Assembly: GCA_028583415.1 (NCBI GenBank)
Contig: CM053272.1
Location: forward strand, 72,767,439-72,831,438
DNA length: 64,000 nucleotides
Reading direction: 5' to 3'
Source of the DNA: Protea cynaroides
Taxonomy: Eukaryota > Streptophyta > Magnoliopsida > Proteales > Proteaceae
Both the position numbers and the translations under genes were made by a program. This document shows, piece by piece, positions 1 through 11,440 of this stretch (the first letter of the stretch is position 1; the number at the start of each line of letters is the position of its first letter). The notes beneath the pieces are model-generated. The model did no database searches, was not told the origin of the DNA, and worked only from the letters and a program-made list of their open reading frames with translations.

Positions 1-190
1 ACAAACAATTATATTAATGATGATTCTCAAATTGATAAAGAAAAATTACGGATCAATTTCGATCTTGATCAACACAAAGAAAAATGCGAATGGTCCTTTA
101 ATAACTTCTCACTTACAAAACAACAAGACATTAGAACAATGTGGTATGATCAGATGAACAAAATTAAAACAAATATTCTGGTTCTTAAGC
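1..190 (+). pseudogene. Caulimovirid upstream ORF remnant
   Basis: Frame 1 is open from the window edge to the poly-T run and reads as a charged, Asn- and Lys-rich segment with no motif I can name. Its place before the capsid-like region suggests the end of the movement-protein region or the linker after it. This is inferred from position only. Confidence 0.35.
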
Positions 191-619
191 ACTTTTTTTT
201 TTTTTTTTTTTTTGGTAAATTGGTTTTTAAATACTTAGCCAACTATAAAAATAATAATAGAATCAGTTATCCTTTTCAAGAAATAAGCAAGCATGCATAC
301 CAAAAATACTAGTACATGGCTTACAAATAATAATCAAACCATTGAATCAATCCATCCCCCTGGATAGTATTCTGTTAAAATTACAAGACACAACTATCAA
401 AGCAGCTCCTTTCAAGACCAATGATGATGAATCTGGTGGTTCCAAAAAAAAAAAAAAAAAAAAAATTCATTGAACAAGGAAACTAGGCTAACTAGTACAC
501 CTTCAAACTGTAGGATCCCAACTCATACTTGTAGAAAACGTACTCCAAAATACCTCTAAACTCATTAACAAAAAATCTACTATTATTGAAAATAAACAAA
601 CCCCTAAACCCACAAGCTC

Positions 620-1930
620 CCAACCTTTATTTAATCCTTATATTATGTCCCAACATGCAATAAACAATTTTAACAAGGAAGGAATACTTCAACAAATAGA
701 CCAACATCTAAAAGCTTTACTTGCTCCTGAAACACCAACACGATGACCGCGACCAAATCTTGAAACTATTCCACGATCAAATATTGAAACTGTTGAAAGC
801 AATATAGGAATGATCCATCAAAACCATCACTCTGAAACTGAAAATAATTCAGATAACCAAAGTGAGGCCCTTGCCAACCAAATTCGGTCCCCTCAACCGT
901 TAAACTCTAGAATTCCTCAACATTACTACCCTAGACCAACCTTTCTCGATCCAGAAATTGAAAATCGAGGCCATTTCACCCAAGCAACATATACTAGTGA
1001 TACCATCTATGAGTGGAATATAAATGGCATGTCTAACTATAATTTAGTCAACAAACTATAAGAAATGATTATGGTAAACAATGCTTATAGAATGAAAAAT
1101 CATTCTAATAGAGCCATTGTTGAAGTAATCATTTCTAGATTTTCTAGTCAACTCAAAGGATGGTGGGACTATGAAGTTTTACCACACCAAAAATTAGCAA
1201 TTTTAATAGCTACACAATTAGAACAAGCTGGTTAGCCTATATTAGATGAGAACAATCAACCTACTGGTGATGCCGTAAATACTCTCCTCTTCAACATAAC
1301 CAAATATTCTTTGGCAATCCTACTCGTCTTAAGGATCGGTCTTCTTAACAATTATCAAATTTAAACTGTAAAAAAATGCACGATTTCAAATGGTATAAAG
1401 ATACCTTTATGACCAAAGTTCTAACCAGAGAAGATGCTAAATTTCCTTGTTGTAAAGAAAATTTTTTAACCGGACTTCCTACCTTTTTGCTAAAAAAATC
1501 AAACAAAAACTTCGTGATGAACACGACGGAACTATTCCTTACAATGATCTCACTTATGGAGTTCTCATCAATCTTATTCATCGCAAAGGTTTAGCCTTAT
1601 GTATGGATATCAGATTACAAAAACAAATACGAACAAAAGACAAATCTTATAAAAAAGAATTAGGTGGTTTATGTGCCTAATTACGATTAGATTATGCTAA
1701 ATCCTCTTCTCAAAACTATAAATTAAGAAAACAGAGGAAACATAGGAAAATTCAGAAATATTCAATAAATAAACAAGATTTGGTCGGGAAAAACAACCGT
1801 ACCGCCCTAACAATTTTCAACCAAAACCTTCTCATAAAAGAATTGAATCCAAATCAACTGGAAAATCTTATAAAAATTTCAAATGTTTCAAATGTGGAAA
1901 GATTGGCCATACTGCAAATTATTGCAAAAT
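620..1930 (+). pseudogene. Caulimovirid capsid-like region with CCHC zinc knuckle
   Basis: The segment at 810-1061 and the frames after it read like the conserved capsid region of plant caulimovirids, including a block with adjacent Trp-Trp residues near 1160. It ends in a basic tract and a zinc knuckle of form C-X2-C-X4-H-X4-C at 1884-1925, which in this family binds nucleic acid during packaging. Stops and frameshifts occur at about 1060, 1235 and between 1360 and 1600, so it cannot make an intact protein. A related fragment lies at 55480-55590. Confidence 0.7.
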
Positions 1931-2539
1931 GGCAAAACGTATCACGTCTTTGATCATGCCAGATAATACTAAGAGTCAATTATTAGCAACCCTTGTTGAT
2001 ACATATTCTGAATCTGACCAGATAATTTTGATGTTGAAATAGATTTTGACTCTTTAGGATCTTCAGAACACCAAAAAATTACCACTTGTAATTGCCAAAA
2101 TGCAAAAATGGTATTTTTTGTAACAATTGTGAAACCACAAGTAGTAGTGATAATGAGACGCCCAAAGTCTTAAGAATGATTAGGCATAATGAACCATCAT
2201 CCTTGCTGATTCTTTCTTTTCTTTTATTGACCAAATCAAATATCCAATTCTTAAACTAAGATTCTCGAATATCTACGTGATTCTATTTAAGAAAAACCAC
2301 TAATCAAAACATCAACTTATGATTTAAAACAGATCCATAATCGGTTTAGTAATCAAACTCCTAACCAGCATAACAAAATTCAAGCCTTAGAAATTACAAC
2401 AAATGACTTCAAACGATAAATAAAATCCATTAAACTTGAAATTGCCACACTTAAACGAACCCAAATTCAAAACTCTACTACCCCACCAAAAATTGACCCA
2501 ACACCTAATTCCACAACACATCCATTTATCAACTTGGTC

Positions 2540-2910
2540 AACAAAGTAATTTGCCAACAATGGTATGCTGATATTACTTTGATTATTTTTGGAACCTTCA
2601 AACTCAGAAATATTGCTCTCATAGACTCTGGTGCACAATTGAATTGTATCGAAGAAGGCCTAGTTCAAACTCAATTCTTTGAAAAAATCACCTAGAAACT
2701 ATCTGGGGCTAATGGGTCCCAATTAAATGTAAACTACAAATTATCTAATGTCCACATTTGCAATCAAGGCAACTGTCACCGATAGATGTTTCTCCTTGTC
2801 AAAGACCTTAATACTGAGGTCATTCTAGGATAACCTTTTCTTCAATTAATCAAACCCTTTACAGTATCCAATCAAGGGATCATTACCCAAGCTCTAGGAC
2901 AAGAAATTAC
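2540..2910 (+). pseudogene. Caulimovirid aspartic protease remnant
   Basis: The retropepsin signature Asp-Ser-Gly-Ala lies at 2624-2635 after two hydrophobic residues, as expected for the catalytic loop that processes the polyprotein. In-frame stops follow within about 70 bp. It sits between the zinc knuckle and the reverse transcriptase, the usual order in this family. Confidence rests on motif plus position. Confidence 0.65.
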
Positions 2911-3935
2911 ATTTCATTTCTTGAATCCTACTCGAGAAAAACATAGTGATTTACTCAAACACCTAGCCATTACTTCTAACCCCATTGTCATTTTCATTAC
3001 TAGGAAAGAAAAACAAATTTCCTTTTTAAAGCAAGAAATTTCTTATCTCAAAATTGATGAACAAATTCAACAGCCATCCATCCAAACAAAAATAAGTCAC
3101 CTTCAAACCCAATTTGCGAAAGAATTATATTCCGAATTCCCTGATACTTTCTGGTCCCGACAAAAGCACATTGTCATGCTTCCTTATGAAAAGGAATTTT
3201 CCAAAAAACATATTCCTACCAAAGCCAAACCTATTCAAATGAATCAAGAACTCCAAGAACTTCGCAAAAAAAGACATTCAAGATCTTCTTGCTAAAAAAT
3301 TGATTCGTCCAAGTAAATCTCATTGGAGTTGTGTTGCCTTCTATGACAACAAAAATGCTAAAATTGAACAAGGCACACCTCGATTAGTTATTAATTACAA
3401 GCCTTTAAACAAAGCACTCCAATGGATTAGATATCCTATCCCAAACAAAAAGGACCTCCTTCAACGACTACAACAAAGAAATTTTTTCCAAATTTGACAT
3501 GAAATACAGATTTTGGTAGATCCAAACCTATCCCACTGATAGGTATAAAACTGGTTTTACCACCCCATTTGGTCATTATGAATGGAACGCAATGCCTTTT
3601 GGACTCAAAATGTTCCAAGTGAATTTCAGAATATCATGAATGATATTCTAAAACCCTATGATTTTACCATCGCTTACATCGATGATGTATTACTGTTTTC
3701 CCACACTGTGGAACATTAACATTTCAAACATCTAAGCATATTTCTTAAGGTTATGAAACACAGTGGTTTGGCACTATCCAAAAAGAAAATTGAACTTTTT
3801 CAAACCAAAATCAGGTTTCTAGGACACTACATTTATCAAGGACAAATAGTTCCCATTAAACGCTCCATAGCTTTTGCAGATAAATCCCTTATCAAATCCT
3901 AGAAAAAACCCAAGTCCAATGATTCCTAGGGAGTC
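2911..3935 (+). pseudogene. Caulimovirid reverse transcriptase remnant
   Basis: Two open pieces (2921-3295 and 3300-3497), offset by a frameshift, carry the N-terminal fingers. Further broken frames carry the palm, with the catalytic Tyr-Ile-Asp-Asp at 3675-3686. The region is typical of caulimovirid and Ty3-type RTs. Stops near 3496, 3520, 3717 and 3900 and several indels make it non-functional. It is followed directly by RNase H, matching the Pol order of pararetroviruses. Confidence 0.75.
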
Positions 3936-3947
3936 TAAATTATATCC

Positions 3948-4870
3948 GTGACTTTCTTTCTCAAATCCCAAAAATATGCACCTCATTGTACCAAAGACCC
4001 AGGAAAAGCACCTTCAGCTAGGACAGCTGAACACACTACAACAATCAAAGAAATTAAAAGGTTAGCAAAAGAAATTCCTTACCTTCATCTTGCAAACCCG
4101 GATCTTCCCAAAATTGTAGAAACGGATGCATCCGAAACTGGATATGGTGGTATCCTCAAACAAGTTTTCGATTCTAAAGAACAATTGATCCAATTTGCAT
4201 CTGGGGTATGCAATCCAGCTCAACAGAATTACAGTATTATCAAAAAAGAAGTTTTATCTATTGTACTTTGTATTCAAAAATTTCAAAGTGATTTATTAAA
4301 CAAAAAATTCTTATTCCATGTCGATTGCAGTGCTGCTAAACAAGTTTTACAAAATGATGTTCTAAATATTGCATCAAAACAAATTTTCGCTTGAGCTCCG
4401 GGCTTGAAAGTCGTAGTTTGCTGGCTTAATAGCAGCGAGCTCCGCTTTCAGAAGCGAGCTAGAGTAGCGCGCTAGCCTATCACATCCTGAAGCTCCGCGC
4501 TCTAGAACGTTTTTAAAGGAAGCTATGCTACTAGCGCGCTAGCCTTTTTCCACAGGATGCTAGTTGTAGTGCGCGTTCTCTTTTTCTGTTCTACAAATCT
4601 ACAGATCTCAAAATCGAAGAACGAGTTAGGGTGACGAAAAGATAGAAGCGTTATGACTCGATGACTAAGCGTGATGATTAGAGACTCCATGGATTGTAAA
4701 AAATTGTTGCCATACTTTTTAGGAATTCAAAAAAGGGTTGGGCTAGCACTTAGACAGTGCGAGCTCAGCTAGCTTTACTTTCTAACTTCGATTTTGACAT
4801 TGCATATATCAAAGGTGAACTAAACTCCATTCCTGACTTCCTTACCTGTGAATTCCTTAAGGGTACCAAG
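3948..4870 (+). pseudogene. Caulimovirid RNase H remnant, split by an insertion
   Basis: The open stretch 3948-4394 holds the RNase H start, with the first catalytic Asp in a Thr-Asp-Ala context near 4122 and a Gly-rich turn after it. The C-terminal part resumes at about 4761 in another open stretch (to 4969). Between them lies a 362-bp unrelated insertion flanked by GAGCTC. RNase H would degrade the RNA template during reverse transcription. This copy is broken. Confidence 0.7.
4399..4760. other. Unidentified 362-bp insertion in the viral RNase H
   Basis: This block interrupts an otherwise continuous RNase H reading and is flanked by a 6-bp repeat GAGCTC (4393-4398 and 4761-4766). It is richer in GC than its host near the left end. 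It carries two copies of a TAGCGCGCTAGCCT-like motif (near 4454 and 4530) and many GAGCT repeats. I see no terminal inverted repeat, poly-A tail or coding frame. It could be a short non-autonomous transposon or foreign filler DNA. Confidence 0.45.
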
Positions 4871-4885
4871 ACTATCCTCGTCATT

Positions 4886-6140
4886 ATGGCTCCTCCAAAA
4901 GAACCATCCAAAGCTCTACTCAAATCAAAAGCATCATATTTTCAAAACCTGTATCAAGCTCAGCGTTGACCCAACACATCAAACCAGGTACTTAGTTTAA
5001 TCAAATTGTTGCTTGTAGTCCTCCCACTTCCACCAAAATTGTCCCTAACACACACACAAACCTAAGTGAGTCCAATAGTCAACCCAGTCCTTCTCTCAAA
5101 TCCCTTACTCAATCTTTGATATCCAAACCACAATATATCCAAAAATTAGGGTACCATGAACTATTTTCCTTGGAAGAAAAAATGGTTCATGGATGTGAAA
5201 ATCCTACTCAAGTAGCCTAAAAATGTTTTTATCCAACTTGGCAATACTACACCCCAAATCCATCCAAAACCTATGAATTCTATGACTTCATCCTTGTAGA
5301 CACAGATTCCATCAGTATCAAACAAAATTGTAACCAAATTGACCAACCTTTGGTCATCCACTCTACTATTACCATTTACAAAATTCTTACTGTTAAAGAT
5401 TGGGAACAACGCCCTCTCAGAGTCAAAAGCTTTTCTCAAGCTTATCAACCTCTTGGCTACCACTATTACGATTATATTGATGCCTAGAATCATGCTTTCC
5501 TCTTCCAAAGCACCAAATTTTGACATTCTTGGTTCTTCTGGTTTGATCACCGGTTCTCTAGTCCTATCTCAGCTTGGTTCCCAAATTGGTGGTCTACTTA
5601 TGGACCTATCAAAGAAATTTTACCTGAACCAATTTTGGCTAACTATAAATTTTTCTGCAAAAAAGCAAATCCTATTGCAAACCAACCAAACCTACTCAGA
5701 TTCTTTATCATATGCCAACTAGCATGGATAATGTGCTGGGACTATAACCAGTGAACAATACGATTGTGCTATTCCAATCTTGGTCCGCAATTTTTAGGTC
5801 AAATGGTGGTACAATTGTGATACCAAAAATTGTAGCCGGTCCATCAATTACCAAGCCCAAGCATGCCACTACACATTACCTCATCATATGAAGAACTCAG
5901 GCCGAAATTGAAGCCCAATTAGCCACTCTCATGTCTGCTAGCACGTCTGAAGATACTTCTATGATGGATCCACAAAATCAACACAATTTGATCAAGGACA
6001 CTTCGCTCAAAATTCATACGAAGATGACCCTACTGAAGAAGACTTTATTGGTCTTGATCTTCTTAGTCAATCATTTTCCTCTACCAGACGAAGATCCAAG
6101 GGCAAACAAATTGCCAACAAAAATGATAATCGATTAGTTT
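4886..6140 (+). pseudogene. Caulimovirid downstream ORF remnant
   Basis: Starting around an ATG at 4886 just after RNase H, broken frames encode a Lys/Pro-rich start and then a long aromatic-rich region (about 5150-5760). This resembles the uncharacterised 3' frame found after RT/RNase H in endogenous caulimovirids. It holds several stops and frame changes. I cannot assign a function; a transactivator-like role is only a guess from position. Confidence 0.45.
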
Positions 6141-6189
6141 CCAGATCGTGATGATGGAAGTGCACCAGTTATGATGCCAATAAAAAAAT

Positions 6190-6730
6190 AGTCGGTCAAA
6201 TCCCAGACTGTGATGATGAGATTACGTCAGCCATGACGTCACCAAACAAATGGCAAGGTCTTTAATACGTATCCTATATATATATTGTCACTATCTCAAT
6301 ATAGATAGTCAAACTAATATCGGATCCATACTAATACGGTATAAAATTCTGAACCAAACCAAAAAGAGGAAAGCAGTTTCCTTTGACACGTGGAATGCTT
6401 CAATGTGGTTCTTGAAGGCAAAGAGAGTGTGGTTCTTGAAGGCAAAGAGTGACAAGATAAACAGTAAAATTGACTTTTTTACTGTGGCATTTTTCCTTTT
6501 TCAACAAAGCAAAAGGTGTCAGTGCAAAGCAAGAAACAACTTTCGGTGGCCCAATGCATCGGCACAAAAAAATAAACAACTTTCACATCTCTCAACGATC
6601 ATATCTTGTCTATCCCTCAAGCGTGTTCAATGACTGAGCAAGCATCTCATGATGACACATTCACTTGTCTCGTGACTCTATACTAAAGTCTCTCAAGTCT
6701 ATAAAAGGTGCAAGCATCTAGAGACAAGGC
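6190..6730 (+). promoter_or_regulatory. Pararetroviral promoter: as-1-like element and TATA box
   Basis: TGACGTCA lies at 6234-6241, with a second ACGTCA at 6224-6229. This is an arrangement like the as-1 element of caulimovirus 35S-type promoters. A TATA box (TATAAAAGG) lies at 6700-6708. Between them a 22-bp unit is repeated at 6404 and 6428 (24-bp spacing). It sits exactly where the genomic promoter follows the last viral frame. Whether it still fires cannot be told. Confidence 0.6.
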
Positions 6731-7031
6731 AGAACCCCCAAGCTCCTAGTTTTCCAAGTCCCCACTCCAATCTCACTTTGAATCAACTCCTTTTCTTTTC
6801 TCAACTTTTAAGGCATATTGTAACCAAGTGATTCAAAAGCTCAAAGTTCTCTTCAGAGTCATGTAAGTTTGTTTTTAATCAAGTTTGTGTTTTTCATCAA
6901 GTCTTATTTATTTTATGTTGCAATCAAAGCATACCACCTACATGGCTGGTTTTGTTCAATTCTTTAATTTATCAAATCTTTAATTTACTATTTCTTTGTT
7001 CCTTAATTTATCAAGTCTTCACTCTTTATGG

Positions 7032-7063
<32 letters not shown>

Positions 7064-7198
7064 GGCACGAAAGAGTTTTTCAAAGTTCATCCAAATATGG
7101 TTTGAAATTTTTTTTTTTTCTCAATCAATTCTTAAAGGTAGATATTTACAATATTCTATCATTGATTCTAGATCTGTAGGTCTAGCTCTGATACAAAC
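6731..7198 (+). other. Probable viral leader region and TA repeat, no gene
   Basis: This pyrimidine- and AT-rich stretch follows the TATA box and would be the transcribed leader. It includes a TA dinucleotide run near 7031-7054. Near 7185-7196 a reversed tRNA-Met primer-site-like string (GCTCTGATAC) appears, probably belonging to the LTR-like sequence that follows on the minus strand. Confidence 0.4.
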
Positions 7199-8489
7199 TG
7201 TTAGATTTGATAGCCTACAGAATATCTAGAACACAATGGTTTTGCAATAACCAATGATCATAGAGGCATACCTAAGGATGTAAACAGATTGGATTCGAAT
7301 CGGATATACCACTATCCGACTTCGAATCTATCCGACTTTGAATCTGATTGTCAAACAGACTATCCAAATTCGAGCTGAATCCGCTAGATTTTTACAAAAC
7401 AAATTCTGAATTCGAATTCGATTAATTAAACGAAAATCCGGATAAAATCAGGTTCGAATCCGAAATATGAACATCTCTGCAAGACTACAATCATGACCTC
7501 TGTTTCCTGGAGGAAAAAAAAATTAAAACCTCAAATTCACAAGACAACACTGGGGAAAATCTATCTTACCGATCCCTCAGGAGTAGTTCTTCGTCGTCTT
7601 CAAATATGCACTATTTCTCACCACAAAACCTCCGTTTACAAAGATCATTAAAAAAAAAAAAAACCACAAGAGAAGAAGAAAGAAATAATAGAGAAAGAAT
7701 CTTACCTCAATAAAACAAAATTGAACATTACCATGTCGTCAGAGAAACCCACAAAAAAAACTAAAATTCAATAATATTATTAAATAAGAAAATATAGATA
7801 ATAGTACGACTGTGAAAAGAATGTGGAGTGGAAGAAGAACAGAAATGAAATACAGAAGTAGGAAAAATGAAAGAGATGAGAGATGAATCTGATGATTCTA
7901 ATCACCGTCATTTGAGGATGAGAGTCGCAGCCGGCGCCACCATAGGGGGAAAGCCTACATTATCTTTCCATTCAATAGAGTACAAGACTAGAGGCAGAGA
8001 TGGAAACCCTAAAACTCGCAGCTATGATAGAGTTTCTTCTATGCTCCATCCTCTTTCGCTGATAAGAAAACCCTAAAAAATCGTTCAAAGCTCCAGTCTC
8101 TAAAGAAAAATCAAGGATAAAGATACAGTAATGGAGGGGGGAGATCAGTATACAATAATGATGGAAATATGGAATATCCCCTCATTTTGATTATTATAAT
8201 AAGAGAAAATATCTGCCACACCCTTTGTAGTTTATTTTAATCTCACTCATCCGCCATTGTTTGCCATAATATCCCTTAACACCCCCTACTTTTGAAAAGA
8301 TGTATCCATTAGACCCCCTCCTTTAAGGCAGCTCATTAATCGATGATGTGGCACCATTTTAATATATTTAATGGCAAAGCCTAGATATTTTTTATTTTAA
8401 TTTTATAAAACTTAAAAATTTATTTTCTCTTAACATGCTTCACCTCACTTAATATTTTATTTTATTTTATTATTTTTTTTATGAGTAAA

Positions 8490-9540
8490 TCACTCAATCT
8501 TATCTCGCATCTTGCTCTGGCATCCTCAAGTGGGGATCTCCAGCAACCTCGTTGGCTACCTTCTCTTATGATCCAATTGGTTTTACAGCACTTACTGACC
8601 AGATTTTGGCAGGTTTCTCAAGAGAGTGCCGCGTTTGCTCTATAATCTTGCTTAAGGGTATCCAAGAGAGAGATTGGCTAATGCAAAACCATGGTGGAAC
8701 TCAGTTGATCGCTGCAATTTCAGTTCACCTTGTCCTTTCATGGGGATTGTTCTTGAGGCCGCCTTTAGCTTTGCAAACACTGCAGGAGACTTGAATTTAC
8801 CGAAAGAGACGTGGGAGAGGAAAAGAGCAGATTGATTGTGCTATTGTTACCACTAGTTTTAATTTACTGATCATCTTCCCCTGCTACAACAGCCGGTGGA
8901 AACCAGAGAACCGAAAAAAAAGAGGATGGGCGATTCACCACCTTCTTCAACGATCGGGAGTGATGACAGTGGTTCTCATTTATCTCCAGTTGATTTCAGT
9001 ACTTCCTTCATCGATTTTAATCAAGCTAACGATTCATCTTCTTCTTGGATTAAAGCGTTGGTATTTCAAATCATTCTTCTTCTGTGATTAGAAGCGGCAG
9101 AGATTCTGTTCATTGTTGGTGATCAGATCCAATGATAATCCCAGCGATGGGTGACGATAGATCCAAATCGATTAATCACAGAATCCCTTGTCCTTGAATT
9201 TTCTGCTCTGAGAAAGAGTTTATTATGTGGTTGCAGTAATCGTTGGTGTCTGGGCGTACTGGCATTTGTGACCGGGAAAGGCCGGCCTTTTAACTCAAAA
9301 CCCTAGGTTGCCCCAGTTGGGTTTTGGATTCAGCTTAAATGGAAGATTTTGCGGTTGTTACATATTTAGGTTTATGGTGAAAGAGCAGAAACAGAAGAAA
9401 ATGGAGGTGGTGACTGGAGAGCACTAATTTCAAGCTTGAAAGGTGTCTTCTTGCCTTTTTTTTTTTTTTTTTTTTTTTTTTCTCTGAATCGTTCGCTTCG
9501 AGTTCTGTGTCTCAGATTCTCAACGGGTCTGGAGCTGCTG
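8490..9540 (+). other. Interior of the Mutator-like element, possible captured gene sequence
   Basis: This part is less AT-rich than the repeats around it. It has two short open frames (8552-8794, 80 aa; 8896-9087, 63 aa). The second is Ser/Asp-rich with a basic start, like a disordered N-terminus. I recognise neither. A separate 80-bp stretch near 10314-10389 has an AG before it and GT after it, like an exon. Gene capture is an inference. A poly-T run sits at 9457-9480. Confidence 0.3.
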
Positions 9541-9560
9541 TTACTCCAGCTATCTTTGAG

Positions 9561-10305
9561 TTAAAAGTCATTTTAAACGTGTACGGTCTTATTGTATTCA
9601 ACTGTTTAATACATATATTGTCATATTGATCTCAAAAATATTTTAAAATACTCTATATTTCAAGTCTTGTCGTTTAAAACTCGTTTAAAATGCATACCGT
9701 ACTGTATCCATATTTTAATATATTTTAACCTGCATCTTTAATAAATAATGAATCGATTAATCTCATATCGTTTAATATTCTTATTGATTTCTACATGTAA
9801 CCGATGTGGAATTAACGGCTGTCACTTCCTCATAATTGTTTATAAACTCATTACTTTATTACTTGTTAGGGTGGGGTGTGGGTTATGGTTCATAACAATT
9901 GTATATTGTAAGCCACCATTGATCTCTCTCTCCATATGTATTCATGCTTAGAGTCTTGGACAAACATAAAACATCAATTAACTACTTGACTAAAGATGAT
10001 AATTCTCACCATTTTATGACCAAACGCTTCATAAATGTCATCTGTTCCTATTGATTTAGGTATGATTTTCCAATAGATTTATATGTTTCATTAATGTAAT
10101 TCTTCAATTTATGGGAGTATATTGTCTTTTTTTTACCGTACTGTATTATATCTGATCCATTTAAAACCCGTACCGTCTTTTTTTGTTTTTTTGCCTTTCT
10201 CGAAATGTTTGACCGTTTTATTAATCGTACCGTTTTTGTTTTGCTCCGTTTAAAATCCGTTCTGTCGACCCATTTTGTTTTTTTTGCCGTTCCCGTTTTA
10301 ACTAA
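9561..10305. mobile_element. Possible AT-rich MITE nested in the Mutator-like element
   Basis: Both flanks of this stretch carry repeated CGTTTAAAA and ACCGTACTGTA motifs in inverted arrangement (9570-9710 and 10130-10305). The outer ends read GTTAAAA in opposite orientations. I could not find a convincing target duplication, so the limits are approximate. No coding potential was seen. Confidence 0.3.
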
Positions 10306-10563
10306 CTATGCTTCAGCCCCCGCCGATGATGAGAAAACAATAAATGCACCAGTGAATTCCAATAAGAAAGCTGACGAGTTTCATAAGGTAATTGTGAAAA
10401 TAAAAAAAAAATAAAAAAATCCTAAAAAAAATATAAAAATAAAAGTGAAAAGTATTGAGGGTAAAAAAGTCTTTTTAACATCTAAACAAGGTTTAAGTGT
10501 CTTGGGGGTGTTAGGGATATTATCGCAAACAATGACGGGTGGGTGATATTAAGATAAACTACA

Positions 10564-10790
10564 TGATTCAAATTGTCTCAGGGAGGAGGGAGACGCCCTC
10601 GTCGAATGGCCGACACATGGCTCTAGGAAAAATCCGAGCCGACACCCACTAGACAAGCCGAGCTAACAGGGGTTGTCGGCTTGTGTTAGCTCAGACATGG
10701 GGCTCAGATTTTTCCAAGAGCCACGTGTTGGCCATCCGATAAAGGCGTCTCCCTCCTCTCTGAAGTACAGGGAGTAGACGATTCGGATCC
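10564..10790. mobile_element. Foldback MITE (Mutator-type), copy 1
   Basis: This 227-bp element is almost wholly a hairpin: GGGAGGAGGGAGACGCC on the left faces GGCGTCTCCCTCCTCTC on the right, followed by paired ATGGCC and GAGCC blocks. It is flanked by a perfect 9-bp duplication TAAACTACA (10555-10563 and 10791-10799), the size made by Mutator-type transposases. It inserted into the right inverted repeat of the host Mutator-like element. A relative lies at 55690-55920. Confidence 0.75.
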
Positions 10791-11440
10791 TAAACTACAA
10801 GGGGTGTGACAATATTTTTCTCTATAATAGAACAAAAAATAAGAAACCATTGTCTTTTTTTTTTTATTTTTTATTCTAACGTCAATTCCGCATTGTAAGG
10901 GATTATTTAATGTTCATGTTATTTAATAGACAATAATAAATGCGTACTTTAACGTATCCGCTCCATATTAGTGAAATTCGAATTCGATTTCAACTATCTG
11001 TTCGAATTCGAATAAATTCAAATCCAATTGGTTGAATTCGAATTCTACTAAATGAATGTGAATTCAAATCGGATCTGAATTTTGGGTTATCCATTTATAT
11101 CCTTAGGTATACATGTTTGTGAATAGATTGATTCCCTACGTTCTAAGACGCTCCAAGCTTTGATCGTAATCTTACAGTTACAGCCTTCCATAGCCTCCAG
11201 ATGATATCCCAATATCTCTTTCTATTAGGTGCAGAGTGATTTTCATTTATTATGACTATGGAGACTCTAATCTAGTATTTATAAAATACTAATATAACTC
11301 TAATTCTCTTTCCACAATAGGATTAGGATTATTTATCTCAACCATGTGATGAACCAAATCAAACTGGTTCTACCATGTTAATTAAACTCCCAATAATTAA
11401 GTGATTAAGGAATTAATTAAGCCCACATAATTCTAATAGT

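Larger units (their letters stand above)
1..6750 (+). mobile_element. Endogenous caulimovirid (pararetrovirus), decayed
   Basis: This is a plant pararetrovirus-like sequence integrated in the genome. In order it keeps remnants of a capsid-like region, a CCHC zinc knuckle (1884-1925), an aspartic protease with Asp-Ser-Gly (2624-2632), a reverse transcriptase with Tyr-Ile-Asp-Asp (3675-3686), an RNase H, a downstream frame, and a promoter with TGACG motifs and a TATA box. No integrase or LTR was seen, which separates it from Ty3/gypsy. Frames are broken by many stops and frameshifts. The left part is cut by the window edge. The layout resembles endogenous florendo- or petuvirus-type sequences, but the genus is not certain. 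A poly-T run near 191-214 and a poly-A run near 446-466 may mark the ends of a retroposed insertion inside it. Confidence 0.8.
8203..10822. mobile_element. Mutator-like element with long terminal inverted repeats
   Basis: The two ends are inverted copies over roughly 90-100 bp: 8203-8300 matches the reverse complement of 10791-10822 joined to 10490-10563. It starts GAGAAAATAT and shares the blocks CACACCC.TTGTAGTTTA and CATTGTTTGC.ATAATATCCC. The right repeat is split by a foldback MITE at 10564-10790. The flanks share TATAATA. No transposase was found; the interior holds possible captured sequence, so it may be Pack-MULE-like. Confidence 0.6.
7273..11105. mobile_element. hAT-like element with nested insertions
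   Basis: The left end begins TAAGGATGTAAACAGAT and the right end, read on the other strand, begins TAAGGATATAAATGGAT. Flanking octamers GGCATACC and GGTATACA agree at 6 of 8 bases, fitting an old hAT target duplication. Both subterminal regions (7290-7470 and 10970-11090) are dense in TTCGAATTCGAAT-type repeats, as in hAT transposase-binding regions. Without its nested guest (8203-10822) it is about 1.2 kb with no transposase frame, so it is non-autonomous. Confidence 0.6.
7199..11440 (-). mobile_element. Possible minus-strand LTR, split by a hAT element
   Basis: A sequence starting TGTTAGATTTG directly follows a reversed primer-binding-site-like string. It is broken at 7273 by a hAT element and resumes at 11106, where it continues for about 330 bp of AT-rich, LTR-like DNA. 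No partner LTR or internal region was found to the left, so it may be a lone fragment. The right border is approximate. Confidence 0.35.

Noticed and set aside
1..6750. Ty3/gypsy retrotransposon as an alternative to caulimovirid
   Set aside because: No integrase after RNase H and no LTR were seen, while an as-1-like promoter follows the last frame.
7867..8076. 69-residue frame starting ATG near 7867
   Set aside because: It lies in non-coding hAT sequence, has no recognisable domain and no splice or conservation support.
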